This document shows, piece by piece, positions 52,609 to 62,133 of a DNA stretch of 64,000 nucleotides; the first letter of the stretch is position 1, and each line of letters opens with the position of its first letter. A program made the position numbers and the translations under genes. Source of the DNA: an uncultured Bacteroides sp. (GTDB lineage: Bacteria; Bacteroidota; Bacteroidia; Bacteroidales; Bacteroidaceae); NCBI GenBank assembly GCA_900551445.1, contig URWA01000001.1:131634-195633 (forward strand), given 5' to 3'. The notes under the pieces are model-generated. The model was given only the letters and a program-made list of their open reading frames with translations. It had not been told where the DNA came from and ran no database searches.

Positions 52609-55488
52609 TCAGCGTTTTTTCTTCGACAACAAAGTCTTCACGGCTGTCTGCATCAGATGATTGCGTACGTCGGTGTTTTCCACACATTCCAAGGGGAAAC
52701 CCAATACAAAGGTACGGTAATCTTCTCCACGATATACGGTTCCCACTCCATAATTCCCTTGGGTGTACACAAAGGAAGAGTAGGCTCCGGAAGCGGGCAT
52801 CACACATTCCATGGAAGGAACGGCATAAACCGTTTCATTGGCTCCTCCTTCTACCTGGAACTGTACCCCGGCTCCCTGCAAGGAGGCTGAGGTCTGATTA
52901 CTGAAACGGCCGCCATACACACACTTCAGCACATTCTTCCCAAAATCTCCCTTTTGCAGATTTGCTCCCCATGCGGAGCCACTCACCAGCAAACGTCCGC
53001 CCTGACGGCAGTAACGGGTAAGGGCTTCCCGCATGGCCGAAGAGAAGGATTTGGCATCGGCTCCACAAATCAAATCCACCATGTCATACTGACTCAGGTC
53101 TGTACTCCCACTCTCCAGGGTTTCGTCACTGCAAGACACGAACGAATAGCGTCCGGCCCGCTGAATGGCCTTGCCATGTACAAACACATAATCGTAGGTA
53201 TTTCCGGCAACCAGCTTTCCTTCCAAAGCATTGTCGCTGACTCCCAGCCCGTCGCCGGTTTCCAGTCCCGCTTTGTCGCGATTGAATCCTTGCTGGTAAC
53301 CGCAATAAGCAGGAGTCTGCCCGTAAGGAATGCCCGGGTCCGACTTCAGGTCAAAGCCCTGCAGCAAGGCCGAGTTGACTTCTGCCGGACCTGAAGTGGC
53401 ATCGAATCCGTTCACTATCAGCAACGTGCCTTTGCTACGTTTAGCCTTATAGGCTGACAAAATTTCCGAAGGGAAACTTTCTCCTCCCTTGTTGATGGCC
53501 GTCACCTTGAAACTGTACACCAGCCCCGGCTCCACTTTCACCGTGTATTCCGGTTTGCGTACATATACTCCGTTGTCAAATCCGCCGTAACCGATACGGG
53601 TATAGACGATGTATCCTTGCGGTTTGGCCGTCGGTTCCATCACATCCTCCACCGGATTCCAGTTCAGGGTAAAGGTGTTTTTCTTTTTTCCTTCCCGAAT
53701 GGCGAAATGATTCACCGGAAGCGGCTGCACCACATAGTCGGTGCCGTGCATGGTAGAAAGGTATTTCAAGATGGATTTATAAACCGAGCGTCCTACGGTA
53801 AACTTGAAATCGGGATTATGCCCCCATTTCATATCGGCGAAATTCTGGTGGGAGAGCAATTCCAGAATCATGGAAGGTACTGCCGGCAGACGGGTCTCGC
53901 TGTAGTTCCGGTTCCACATGCTCCGCCGGGCCCACTGCACTCCAAAACGGGAAGCGATGTCACGCTGCAATCCCGTCAGCACCATGTCCGTCAAGTCGCG
54001 CGACGCATAGCGGGAGATGCCACAGTTCAGTTTCCCGTCGTTGAAGTCGGTCGTATAGATACCTAATGAACCCACCAGTTCATCATCCGTCTTGAAACCC
54101 GCATCGCTGTGCAGGCCCAACGTCATTTCAAACGGCACTTTCAGTCCCGCTTCCGAAGGATTGTACACCGACCCGCCACTCAGGTAGTTTACCATCAGCG
54201 AACGGGCGTTGATGTCGTCATTGTAATCATTTTCTCCCTCGCTCTTGCTGTACACCTGATAAGGCATGCCGGCCCATTGCGCCCAATAGCGCGCCCCCTC
54301 CAGATAACGAGGCACTCCACTCACCTGTCCGCCGCGGACAATGTTTCCCATACCGCCGCCAAAACGGACCGCATCGGCACAAACCACTCCCTTTTGGGAA
54401 CTCTCGTTGCTCAGCACCACCATACCGTAATCGTTCCGTCCCTTGTCGAATTCAAAGGTACCCAAATACACCCAGGTACCTCCTCCCATCTGCTGGTTCA
54501 CCTTGAACTCGGTGACTCCTCCGTTGTGGAAGACCAAATATTTGGCATCCGACACGCTTTCCGGCAGTGTCTGATAACTGACGTACACCGCATACTTCCC
54601 TTTTTCCGGGATATTGGGAATCCATTCGGCAAAGGCCTTCTCCGGCTGGCCCTGTGTAGCGATGTACCTCGCCGTACCATCCTTGAAAGGATTGTAGTGA
54701 TCCGGATACTGCTGATATTTCTGGGCAAATCCCGGCTGACCTGTATCCTTCCACGTGTATTTCTTGTATTCCACTTCCAGGTAATGGCTGCCCGGCGTAC
54801 AAGTGTTATTGTCCACAATCACCTCGTGGCGCTGCCAGTCGCGTTCACGGGGAGTGAAGACCACGGCTCCGGCATTTTCCAGCATCGGAATCAGATACGG
54901 CACCACGAACGACTGGGTAAACAAATCTTCCGTGGTACAGAACAAGCGGGGTCGCTGCCAGCGCCATTCATTCCGGTCGTTCCGGTACACTTTTCCATGA
55001 CTCTGCCACACGGCCACATGCCGTCCCTCCAGGCCCCGGCTGATTTCAAACGGACGCGACACATTGGTCACCCACGGGTTTCCCTTCGCTTCCAGTTTGC
55101 CGTATAAGCGGGTCTTGTCCTGCTTCTTCCGGAACGCATTGGGTACCAGTTCCTCAATCGGTTTTCCGTCTGCATACACCTGCAAGGTATAATAATTCAC
55201 CGGCCCCGGAAGCGACTGTTTCAGCAGCCGGTAAATGGCCGACACATTTTCTTCCGTAAACGGTTGGTAACCAAATGTGGGATTGGCATACACGCGCAAT
55301 ACTTTTTTATCATGTTCCAGCTCAAAACGTTCCAGCTTACATTTGCCGATATGCGCATACGAAGTTTCATAATTGGCAAAAAAATCCTTCAGACGCTGCT
55401 CCGTGGTCTGTTCCAGACTTTGCCCAAACGCAGTCCCTGCCACGCAAAGACAGCCCAACAGAAAAATAGCAATTTTTTTCATATCCAT
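52609..55488 (-). CDS. Secreted Amidase_3-like zinc hydrolase with golvesin-like and Fn3 domains
   Basis: A 959-residue secreted protein. The ATG at 55488 follows a TACCTTTG element; the frame opens 16 codons earlier. A signal peptide (KKIAIFLLGCLCVAGTAFGQ) is present. The amidase residues appear in order: His164 in QSHG, Glu187 in TTEDL, His460 in GLHSDAG and Glu543 in MILELLSH. Between the second and third ligand lies an insert of about 270 residues with a golvesin-like beta domain (EKGKYAVYVSYQTLPESVSD). An Fn3 domain is near 600-700. Such proteins are often labelled xanthan lyase, but the visible residues fit N-acetylmuramoyl-L-alanine amidase. The substrate is unproven. Confidence 0.8.
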   Translation of the reverse strand: MDMKKIAIFLLGCLCVAGTAFGQSLEQTTEQRLKDFFANYETSYAHIGKCKLERFELEHDKKVLRVYANPTFGYQPFTEENVSAIYRLLKQSLPGPVNYYTLQVYADGKPIEELVPNAFRKKQDKTRLYGKLEAKGNPWVTNVSRPFEISRGLEGRHVAVWQSHGKVYRNDRNEWRWQRPRLFCTTEDLFTQSFVVPYLIPMLENAGAVVFTPRERDWQRHEVIVDNNTCTPGSHYLEVEYKKYTWKDTGQPGFAQKYQQYPDHYNPFKDGTARYIATQGQPEKAFAEWIPNIPEKGKYAVYVSYQTLPESVSDAKYLVFHNGGVTEFKVNQQMGGGTWVYLGTFEFDKGRNDYGMVVLSNESSQKGVVCADAVRFGGGMGNIVRGGQVSGVPRYLEGARYWAQWAGMPYQVYSKSEGENDYNDDINARSLMVNYLSGGSVYNPSEAGLKVPFEMTLGLHSDAGFKTDDELVGSLGIYTTDFNDGKLNCGISRYASRDLTDMVLTGLQRDIASRFGVQWARRSMWNRNYSETRLPAVPSMILELLSHQNFADMKWGHNPDFKFTVGRSVYKSILKYLSTMHGTDYVVQPLPVNHFAIREGKKKNTFTLNWNPVEDVMEPTAKPQGYIVYTRIGYGGFDNGVYVRKPEYTVKVEPGLVYSFKVTAINKGGESFPSEILSAYKAKRSKGTLLIVNGFDATSGPAEVNSALLQGFDLKSDPGIPYGQTPAYCGYQQGFNRDKAGLETGDGLGVSDNALEGKLVAGNTYDYVFVHGKAIQRAGRYSFVSCSDETLESGSTDLSQYDMVDLICGADAKSFSSAMREALTRYCRQGGRLLVSGSAWGANLQKGDFGKNVLKCVYGGRFSNQTSASLQGAGVQFQVEGGANETVYAVPSMECVMPASGAYSSFVYTQGNYGVGTVYRGEDYRTFVLGFPLECVENTDVRNHLMQTAVKTLLSKKKR

Positions 55489-55552
55489 TCTATAGAACCG
55501 GCACAAAGGTAACAAAATCTCACAGATTCTTTTCATCCTTACCCCACGAAAA

Positions 55553-55589
55553 AAGCCGTCCGGCGTCTTCCTACACCGAACGGCTTTCC
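55553..55589 (-). terminator. Terminator of the ilv operon
   Basis: On the minus strand AAAGCCGTTCGG pairs with CCGGACGGCTTT, followed by T. It lies 21 nt past the ilvC stop. Confidence 0.85.
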
Positions 55590-55610
55590 CATTCTCTTTA
55601 CAGACAATAA

Positions 55611-56654
55611 TTAGTTGTTTTCCGGACGAAGTTTACGTACAGTCACTGCAGTCTGCCACATTTCGCTTTCACGCAATGCTTTCAATTCCGCATTCAGTTT
55701 TTCACGATAATCCGGCTGAGAGTTGCTGTCGATAGAAATCTGAGCTTCATGACCGCATTTTACACTCTGATACAATTTCTGCATTACCGGTTTGATGGCA
55801 TCGTGGAACGGGCCCATCCAGTCGAGGGCACCACGCTGTGCAGTAGTAGAGCAGTTTGCATACATCCAGTCCATACCGTTCTTAGCAAACAACGGCATCA
55901 GTGACTGAGTCAGCTCTTCTACAGTTTCGTTGAATGCTTCCGACGGAGTATGTCCGTTTTCACGGAGCACTTCATACTGTGCCAGCAACAATCCCTGGAT
56001 TGCACCCATCAAAGAACCACGTTCACCTGTCAGGTCGGAAGTAGCTTCACGCTGGAAAGTAGTTTCGAACAGGTAACCTGAACCGATACCAATACCCAAT
56101 GCGATGGTACGGTCGTATGCCTTACCGGTAGCATCCTGGTAGATAGCATAAGAAGAGTTCAAGCCACGTCCTTCCAGGAACATGGTACGCAAAGAAGTAC
56201 CTGAACCTTTCGGAGCCACCATGATGACATCGATGTCTTTAGGAGGAACTACACCGGTACGGTCATTCCAAGTGATGGCGAAACCATGAGAGAAATACAA
56301 AGCCTTTCCTGCAGTCAGGCAAGGTTTAATAGTAGGCCATACAGAGATGACTGCTGCATCTGACAACAGACACATGATGATAGTAGCTCTCTTGCAGGCT
56401 TCTTCAATGCTGAACAAGGTTTCTCCCGGTACCCATCCATCGGCTACAGCTTTTTCAAAGGTCTTGCCCTGACGCTGTCCGACAATGACGTTAAAACCGT
56501 TATCGCGCAAGTTCAATGACTGTCCCGGTCCCTGTACACCGTAACCGATTACAGCAATGGTTTCATCTTTCAATACTTCACGTGCTTTTTCCAATGGAAA
56601 TTCTTCGCGGGTGATTACATTTTCAATCACACCGCCAAAATTCATTTTTGCCAT
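55611..56654 (-). CDS. ilvC: Ketol-acid reductoisomerase
   Basis: A 347-residue NADPH-dependent enzyme that converts acetolactate to dihydroxyisovalerate. The nucleotide-binding loop is AVIGYGVQGPGQSLNLRDNG, and VAPKGSGTSLRTMFLEGRGLNSS and ETTFQREATSDLTGERGSLMGA carry metal-binding acids. The sequence is the form found in Bacteroidetes. It is the last gene of the operon. Confidence 0.96.
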   Translation of the reverse strand: MAKMNFGGVIENVITREEFPLEKAREVLKDETIAVIGYGVQGPGQSLNLRDNGFNVIVGQRQGKTFEKAVADGWVPGETLFSIEEACKRATIIMCLLSDAAVISVWPTIKPCLTAGKALYFSHGFAITWNDRTGVVPPKDIDVIMVAPKGSGTSLRTMFLEGRGLNSSYAIYQDATGKAYDRTIALGIGIGSGYLFETTFQREATSDLTGERGSLMGAIQGLLLAQYEVLRENGHTPSEAFNETVEELTQSLMPLFAKNGMDWMYANCSTTAQRGALDWMGPFHDAIKPVMQKLYQSVKCGHEAQISIDSNSQPDYREKLNAELKALRESEMWQTAVTVRKLRPENN

Positions 56655-56706
56655 AGTTTTTACAATCTTTTTACGCAGCCTTTCGGCTGCAAGTTGATAT
56701 ACTAAT

Positions 56707-57453
56707 TTAATCTCTAAAAATCACTTTACTCCGAACAACCACTTCCGTGCCGTTCTTTTTCACTTCCACATCATATTCATTCTCTCCGGTCTGCTCCTGG
56801 AAGAAGCTCAAGGTGTCACCGTAATAGCTTTCGGCTACATAGGCCATCTCAAACCGGCGGACCTGTTTTTTTCGGAACATTTCCATAGGGAACAAATCCA
56901 GAATATGTTCAATGTATTTGATGCTGTTCACATGTCCGTTCAGGTCGATGTCACTGTACTTCACCCGATACTCTCCCATCGCCTGCGGATGCGTCACCTT
57001 GATGCGTCCCGGCTTGTCAATCGGACAGTCCTTCTGACACACATAGTCCACAATCGAACCACCGTGCAACGTCAGCAAATCGGCCGGTTTGCGGGTTTCC
57101 ATGCTGATCATCGCCCAGATGGAACGGGCATATCCGATAGGCTTCCCATCCTTATTCAGAATGGCAAAGTTACGGTCGGTAAACAGACGGTACACGTTCT
57201 CCACCCATGTCTGGATTGTAAAGTCTTCGTACGCACGCGGCATGTCTTCCAACTCAATCGCCAGACGGGACAGCACCCACGTGTAATGATTCTCATTCAG
57301 CGTGGCAATGCCGAATCCTCTGTCGGCCGCATGAAACCCGGCGCAATTCAGCAGATGATTGCCCAACACGCCCATCGTCAGCCGTTCCATGAAATCCACA
57401 TGAAACGGTTCGGCTACAAACCGGTAAGTACCAACTTTACTTTCTTCTGTCAT
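56707..57453 (-). CDS. Acyl-ACP thioesterase
   Basis: A 248-residue FatA/FatB-like double-hotdog protein. VADRGFGIATLNENHYTWVLSRLAIELEDMP and YSDIDLNGHVNSIKYIEHILDLFP, with the Asn-His pair of the catalytic site, are visible. It would release fatty acids from acyl carrier protein. It sits inside the ilv operon between ilvN (4 nt) and ilvC (52 nt). Confidence 0.9.
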   Translation of the reverse strand: MTEESKVGTYRFVAEPFHVDFMERLTMGVLGNHLLNCAGFHAADRGFGIATLNENHYTWVLSRLAIELEDMPRAYEDFTIQTWVENVYRLFTDRNFAILNKDGKPIGYARSIWAMISMETRKPADLLTLHGGSIVDYVCQKDCPIDKPGRIKVTHPQAMGEYRVKYSDIDLNGHVNSIKYIEHILDLFPMEMFRKKQVRRFEMAYVAESYYGDTLSFFQEQTGENEYDVEVKKNGTEVVVRSKVIFRD

Positions 57454-57457
57454 AGAT

Positions 57458-58012
57458 TCAATTCTTTTGGTTCCGATATCTTTCTTCGCGATGCGCCAAA
57501 TATTCGTTCACCCGCTCAAAACAGCTGGTAGAAACAGCAATACGCCCAGAGCGTACAAACTGCAGCACGCAGTTCAACTGCTTCAGTTCCTGATAGAGCG
57601 AAGTGATGTCCGTACTCATTCCCACCATCTCCACGATAGAGAAAGTCGGATTGACTTCCACGATATGTGCACTGTAACGGCGAATCACTTTGGATGCTTC
57701 CGGGTTCGACTGGAATTCAGGAGTGGACACCTTATACATCGCCACTTCACGCTGGAAGATTTCCTTGTCCGTGAAATAATGTGCCTGAATCACATCCATT
57801 TTCTTTTCTATCTGTGTCACCACTTTGCCAATCACATCCGGAGTAGTCCAGCAAGTGATGGTATATTTATGTACTCCCTTGATGGAAGAAGCCGACACGT
57901 TCAGACTTTCGATGTTGATCTGGCGACGGGTAAACACCGCGGTAATCTGGTTCAATATACCGGCAATATTTTCTGAATGAACAATGATTGTATATAATGT
58001 TTTATTATCCAT
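57458..58012 (-). CDS. ilvN: Acetolactate synthase small subunit
   Basis: A 184-residue regulatory subunit. The ACT domain (1-80) begins LYTIIVHSENIAGILNQITAVFTRRQINIESLNV, the valine-binding part. The C-terminal half activates the catalytic subunit. It is 19 nt after ilvB. Confidence 0.95.
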   Translation of the reverse strand: MDNKTLYTIIVHSENIAGILNQITAVFTRRQINIESLNVSASSIKGVHKYTITCWTTPDVIGKVVTQIEKKMDVIQAHYFTDKEIFQREVAMYKVSTPEFQSNPEASKVIRRYSAHIVEVNPTFSIVEMVGMSTDITSLYQELKQLNCVLQFVRSGRIAVSTSCFERVNEYLAHREERYRNQKN

Positions 58013-58031
58013 ATTCTTCCTCCTTCTCCTC

Positions 58032-59729
58032 TCAACATTCCATTAACATATAGTTGACCGAACTTCCCGGAGGCGTCATCGGCAACACATTTCCTTCTTC
58101 TATCACGCATACCTCCAACAGGAAAGCACCGTCGGTCGACAGCATTTCCTGAATACCGTCGTTCAGTTCCTCACGACTCATCACCCTACGTGAAGCAATT
58201 CCATAAGCCGATGCTATCTGCATATAATCAGGATTCATCATCGGCGTGAAAGAATAGCGGCGGTTGAAGAACATGGCCTGCCACTGGCGCACATTGCCTA
58301 AATAATTATTGTTCAGCAGGATAATCTTGACAGGTGATTTCTGTTCCATAATCGTACCCAGTTCCTGCATGGTCATCTGCAAACCTCCGTCTCCCATAAA
58401 AGCACATACGGTACGGTCGGGGCGACCAAATGTAGCTCCAATGGCTGCCGGCAGACAGAATCCCATGGTTCCCATACCACCGGAAGTCACGATGCTGCGG
58501 GGTTTGGAGAACTTGAAGTAACGGCAAGCCATCATCTGATTCTGACCGACATCAGTCACCAGAATGGCTTCGTTGTGAGTAGCCTCACTGACTGCATTCA
58601 CCACTTCACCCATATTGATAGGTCCCTCTTTCGGGAACACTTCCTTTTCGATTACCTGTGTGTATTCTTTCTCTTCATACGGTTTGAAGCTGGCAATCCA
58701 TTCTTCGTGTTTCTGTGGCTGAATCAGTTCGGTCAGCAATGAAAGCGTCCGTTTGCAGTTACCTAAAATCGGCACATCCACCGGCACGTTCTTTCCGATT
58801 TCCGACGGATCCACATCCAGATGGATTATCTTGGCCTGTTTGGCATACGTATCCAATTTACCGGTCACACGGTCATCAAATCGCATACCCACTGCTATCA
58901 ACACGTCACATTCGTTGGTCTTCACATTCGGTCCCAGGTTTCCGTGCATACCCAACATACCTTTATTTAAAGGATGATTGCTTGGCAATGCTGACAAGCC
59001 CAACAACGTACATCCGCAAGGAATATCCGCCTTTTCCACGAATTCCTTCAATTCCTGCTGGGCATTTCCCAACTCTACGCCCTGTCCTACCAGTACCAAC
59101 GGACGCTTGGCACCGTTAATCAAGGCTACAGCCTCAGCCACAGCTTTTGAATCGGTTTCCGGATCCGGATCATAACTACGGATGAAATCCAAATCCACCG
59201 GCTCATAGTCCGTCATTTCTGTCTGTGCATTCTTGGCGAAATCCAGTACCACCGGTCCCGGCCGACCGCTCCGAGCGATATAAAATGCCCGGGCAACCGC
59301 CCAAGCCACATCTTCGGCACGGCGTATCTGATAACTCCATTTGGAGATAGGCTGCGTAATGCCTACCAAATCGACTTCCTGGAACGCATCCGTACCCAGC
59401 AGGGAAGCCCCCACCTGACCGGCAATCACCACAATCGGCGTACTGTCAATCATGGCATCAGCGATACCGGTAATCGTATTGGTCGCTCCCGGTCCACTTG
59501 TTACCAAACAAACGCCCACTTCTCCCGATACACGGGCAAATCCCTGAGCCGCATGTGCAGCTCCCTGTTCATGACGAACCAAAATGTGGTTCAATCTGTC
59601 CCGATGGTCATACAACGCATCAAATACCGGCATGATGGCTCCTCCCGGATAACCGAAGAGAGTCTTTACCCCTTCGTGCTCCAACGAGCGCATCAATGCT
59701 TCTGAACCTGATATCTTTTCTTTACTCAT
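58032..59729 (-). CDS. ilvB: Acetolactate synthase large subunit
   Basis: A 565-residue ThDP enzyme. Motifs are FGYPGGAIMPVFDALYD, RHEQGAAHAAQGFAR with the catalytic glutamate, FGRPDRTVCAFMGDGGLQMTMQEL for diphosphate/Mg2+ and NNNYLGNVRQWQ. Makes acetolactate and acetohydroxybutyrate. It is 10 nt after ilvD. Confidence 0.97.
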   Translation of the reverse strand: MSKEKISGSEALMRSLEHEGVKTLFGYPGGAIMPVFDALYDHRDRLNHILVRHEQGAAHAAQGFARVSGEVGVCLVTSGPGATNTITGIADAMIDSTPIVVIAGQVGASLLGTDAFQEVDLVGITQPISKWSYQIRRAEDVAWAVARAFYIARSGRPGPVVLDFAKNAQTEMTDYEPVDLDFIRSYDPDPETDSKAVAEAVALINGAKRPLVLVGQGVELGNAQQELKEFVEKADIPCGCTLLGLSALPSNHPLNKGMLGMHGNLGPNVKTNECDVLIAVGMRFDDRVTGKLDTYAKQAKIIHLDVDPSEIGKNVPVDVPILGNCKRTLSLLTELIQPQKHEEWIASFKPYEEKEYTQVIEKEVFPKEGPINMGEVVNAVSEATHNEAILVTDVGQNQMMACRYFKFSKPRSIVTSGGMGTMGFCLPAAIGATFGRPDRTVCAFMGDGGLQMTMQELGTIMEQKSPVKIILLNNNYLGNVRQWQAMFFNRRYSFTPMMNPDYMQIASAYGIASRRVMSREELNDGIQEMLSTDGAFLLEVCVIEEGNVLPMTPPGSSVNYMLMEC

Positions 59730-59739
59730 AAGCTTCTCC

Positions 59740-61542
59740 TTATTCTACAATTCTCACTCCACCTTTATCTGCCGAGCTCACCATGCTGGCGTATGCCTTC
59801 AATGCCTTTGAAACCTTACGGTCGCGGGTTACCGGCGTCATCGGACGCTGAGCCAGTTCCTCGTCAGACAGTTTCACATTGATGGAACGATTTGGAATGT
59901 CTATTTCAATGATATCACCATCTACAATCTTACCGATGTTACCTCCGGCTGCGGCTTCCGGAGAAATATGTCCGATACTCAAACCGGAAGTTCCTCCACT
60001 GAAACGACCGTCAGTAATCAAGGCACACTCTTTACCCAAATGCTTGGATTTGATGTAAGAGGTTGGATACAGCATTTCTTGCATACCCGGACCTCCCTTC
60101 GGACCTTCGTGAGTAATGACTACCACGTCACCGCTGACCACTTTTCCACCCAAGATTCCTTCACAGGCTGCTTCCTGCGAATCGAACACCTTGGCCGGAC
60201 CTGAAAACTTCCAGATACTCTCATCCACTCCGGCAGTTTTCACTACGCAACCGTCTTGAGCAATGTTTCCTTTCAATACGGCCAGTCCGCCATCCTTGCT
60301 GTATGCGTGCTGCAAGTCACGGATACATCCGTTGGCACGGTCGGTATCCAACTCCTTGTAGGTCGAATTCTGTGCGCCCAACTGGATACAGAATTTACCA
60401 CCCGGCGCACTCGAATAAATCCGCTGTGCTTCTGCATCTACATCCGGACGACAGATATTGTATTTGGCAATGGCTTCCGCCAATGTGGAACCGTCCACCC
60501 GGTGTACCGTAGTATCCAGCAGTCCCCCTTTGGCCAGTTCACCTAAAATATTCAGGATTCCTCCCGCACGGTTCACATCCTGAATGTGATATTTCTGTGT
60601 ATTGGGAGCGACCTTGCAAAGACAAGGTACACGACGTGACAGCATGTCGATATCATCCATTTTGAAATCCACTTCCGCCTCATGGGCCACAGCCAGCAAG
60701 TGAAGTACCGTATTGGTAGAACCACCCATGGCGATATCAAGCGTCATGGCATTCAGGAATGCCTCCCGAGTGGCAATGCTGCGCGGCAACACGCTGTCGT
60801 CTCCCTCTTCATAATATTTATACGCGTTCTTTACAATCAGTGCCGCTGCATCCTTGAACAACTGCTTGCGGTTGGCGTGAGTAGCCAGAATCGTACCGTT
60901 ACCTGGCAGAGCCAGTCCGATTGCTTCGTTCAAACAGTTCATGGAGTTGGCTGTAAACATACCTGAGCAGCTTCCGCAACCCGGACACGCATGACGTTCA
61001 ATTTCCGCTACATCCTCATCACTTACGGTCGTATCGGCCGACTTGATCATGGCATCAATCAAATCCAGGTGCTGTCCGCCCCACTCTCCGGCTTCCATCG
61101 GTCCACCTGAGACGAACACTGTAGGGATATTCAATCGCATGGAAGCCATCAACATTCCCGGCGTAATCTTGTCACAGTTGGAAATACACACCATGGCATC
61201 TGCCTTATGTGCGTTCACCATATATTCTATGCTGTCGGCGATGATGTCGCGCGAAGGCAAAGAATACAGCATCCCGTCATGCCCCATCGCGATTCCGTCG
61301 TCGATGGCAATGGTATTGAACTCAGCCGCAAAGCATCCCAGTTTTTCAATCTCCGCTTTCACCTGCTGACCAATCTCATGCAAGTGCGTATGACCGGGTA
61401 CAAACTGCGTAAAAGAGTTCACTATCGCGATGATCGGTTTTCCCATCATCTCCTTTTTCATTCCATTGGCCACCCACAATGCTCTGGCACCTGCCATACG
61501 GCGGCCTTCGGTACTCATCGAACTACGTAACTGATGTTTCAT
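59740..61542 (-). CDS. ilvD: Dihydroxy-acid dehydratase
   Basis: A 600-residue Fe-S enzyme. The cluster ligands are in CISNCDKITPGM and CPGCGSCSGMFTANSMN. HVLPG-like and GRFSGGTSGLSIGHISPEAA are present. The ATG at 61542 is used; a TTG at 61560 lies closer to the terminator. It starts 20 nt after the attenuator T-run. Confidence 0.96.
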   Translation of the reverse strand: MKHQLRSSMSTEGRRMAGARALWVANGMKKEMMGKPIIAIVNSFTQFVPGHTHLHEIGQQVKAEIEKLGCFAAEFNTIAIDDGIAMGHDGMLYSLPSRDIIADSIEYMVNAHKADAMVCISNCDKITPGMLMASMRLNIPTVFVSGGPMEAGEWGGQHLDLIDAMIKSADTTVSDEDVAEIERHACPGCGSCSGMFTANSMNCLNEAIGLALPGNGTILATHANRKQLFKDAAALIVKNAYKYYEEGDDSVLPRSIATREAFLNAMTLDIAMGGSTNTVLHLLAVAHEAEVDFKMDDIDMLSRRVPCLCKVAPNTQKYHIQDVNRAGGILNILGELAKGGLLDTTVHRVDGSTLAEAIAKYNICRPDVDAEAQRIYSSAPGGKFCIQLGAQNSTYKELDTDRANGCIRDLQHAYSKDGGLAVLKGNIAQDGCVVKTAGVDESIWKFSGPAKVFDSQEAACEGILGGKVVSGDVVVITHEGPKGGPGMQEMLYPTSYIKSKHLGKECALITDGRFSGGTSGLSIGHISPEAAAGGNIGKIVDGDIIEIDIPNRSINVKLSDEELAQRPMTPVTRDRKVSKALKAYASMVSSADKGGVRIVE

Positions 61543-61562
61543 TTTCGTCTTTCTTTTCAATT

Positions 61563-61598
61563 AAAAAGCCTCTCTCAACGCTTGGTGAGAAAGGCTTT
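61563..61598 (-). promoter_or_regulatory. Attenuator terminator of the ilv leader
   Basis: Minus-strand stem: arms 61586-61596 and 61567-61577 pair over 11 bp with one mismatch, followed by T5 to 61563. The 5' arm 61584-61594 is also fully complementary (11 of 11) to 61634-61644 inside the leader gene, so the two pairings are mutually exclusive and form an antiterminator. The T-run ends 20 nt before ilvD. Confidence 0.85.
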
Positions 61599-61620
61599 CT
61601 ACAATATCATTTTCATATAA

Positions 61621-61716
61621 TTACATGCACGAACCTTTCTCACCTCTTGGTGCCACGACCAGGACGCGAATAATATGCAGGACTGCCAAGTTCACTGATG
61701 TGTGTAATGTAATCAT
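61621..61716 (-). CDS. ilv leader peptide
   Basis: A 31-residue frame too short for ordinary gene calling. Residues 8-21 (VNLAVLHIIRVLVV) hold ten Val, Leu or Ile out of 14, and 12 of the 31 in all are branched-chain residues. It starts at an ATG 32 nt downstream of a perfect promoter and stops before the attenuator. Translation stalling in the branched-chain block (61654-61695) would leave 61634-61644 free to form the antiterminator. It resembles E. coli ilvL in design, not in sequence. Confidence 0.85.
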   Translation of the reverse strand: MITLHTSVNLAVLHIIRVLVVAPRGEKGSCM

Positions 61717-61747
61717 ATTTACTATCTCTTGTTTTTATTTACAGTTG

Positions 61748-61778
61748 CAAAGGTAAAGGCTTTTTTGTAACACGCAAA
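61748..61778 (-). promoter_or_regulatory. Promoter of the ilv operon
   Basis: On the minus strand TTTG (61775-61778), exactly 19 nt, TACCTTTG (61748-61755): a perfect consensus, 32 nt before the leader ATG. Confidence 0.9.
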
Positions 61779-62067
61779 TAAAATGACACTTTTTTTTCAA
61801 ATAAACTATCATTCGTAAGAAACAGAACGTTTTTCTTATCAGTTTATCATCCCATCTCATTCTTTCCTCCAAAAACATTCCACCTTTTAAGTCTCAGATA
61901 AACACATAGTTCTACCTATTATAATATATAATATAATAATATATTAATAAGGTATAGTTTTATCTTCCTTTTTATTTATAAAGCGCTCGCAATATAATTT
62001 ATTTTATTTCTTTTAACAGCATTAATTCTTATTCTTTTTAATATATGTACGTTTTATAGAAAAAACT
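61779..62067. other. AT-rich gap between the ilv and GH109 promoters
   Basis: Contains the AT-palindrome stretch near 61917-61955 and little else recognisable; no coding frame. Confidence 0.5.
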
Positions 62068-62097
62068 TTTGTGTAATAATGTTTTTTTATATCTTTG
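62068..62097 (+). promoter_or_regulatory. Promoter of the GH109-like gene
   Basis: TTTG (62068-62071), 18 nt, TATCTTTG (62090-62097), 37 nt before the ATG at 62134. Confidence 0.75.
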
Positions 62098-62133
62098 CCC
62101 ACAGTAAAATTCAATTTCTAAACAACTAAAGCT

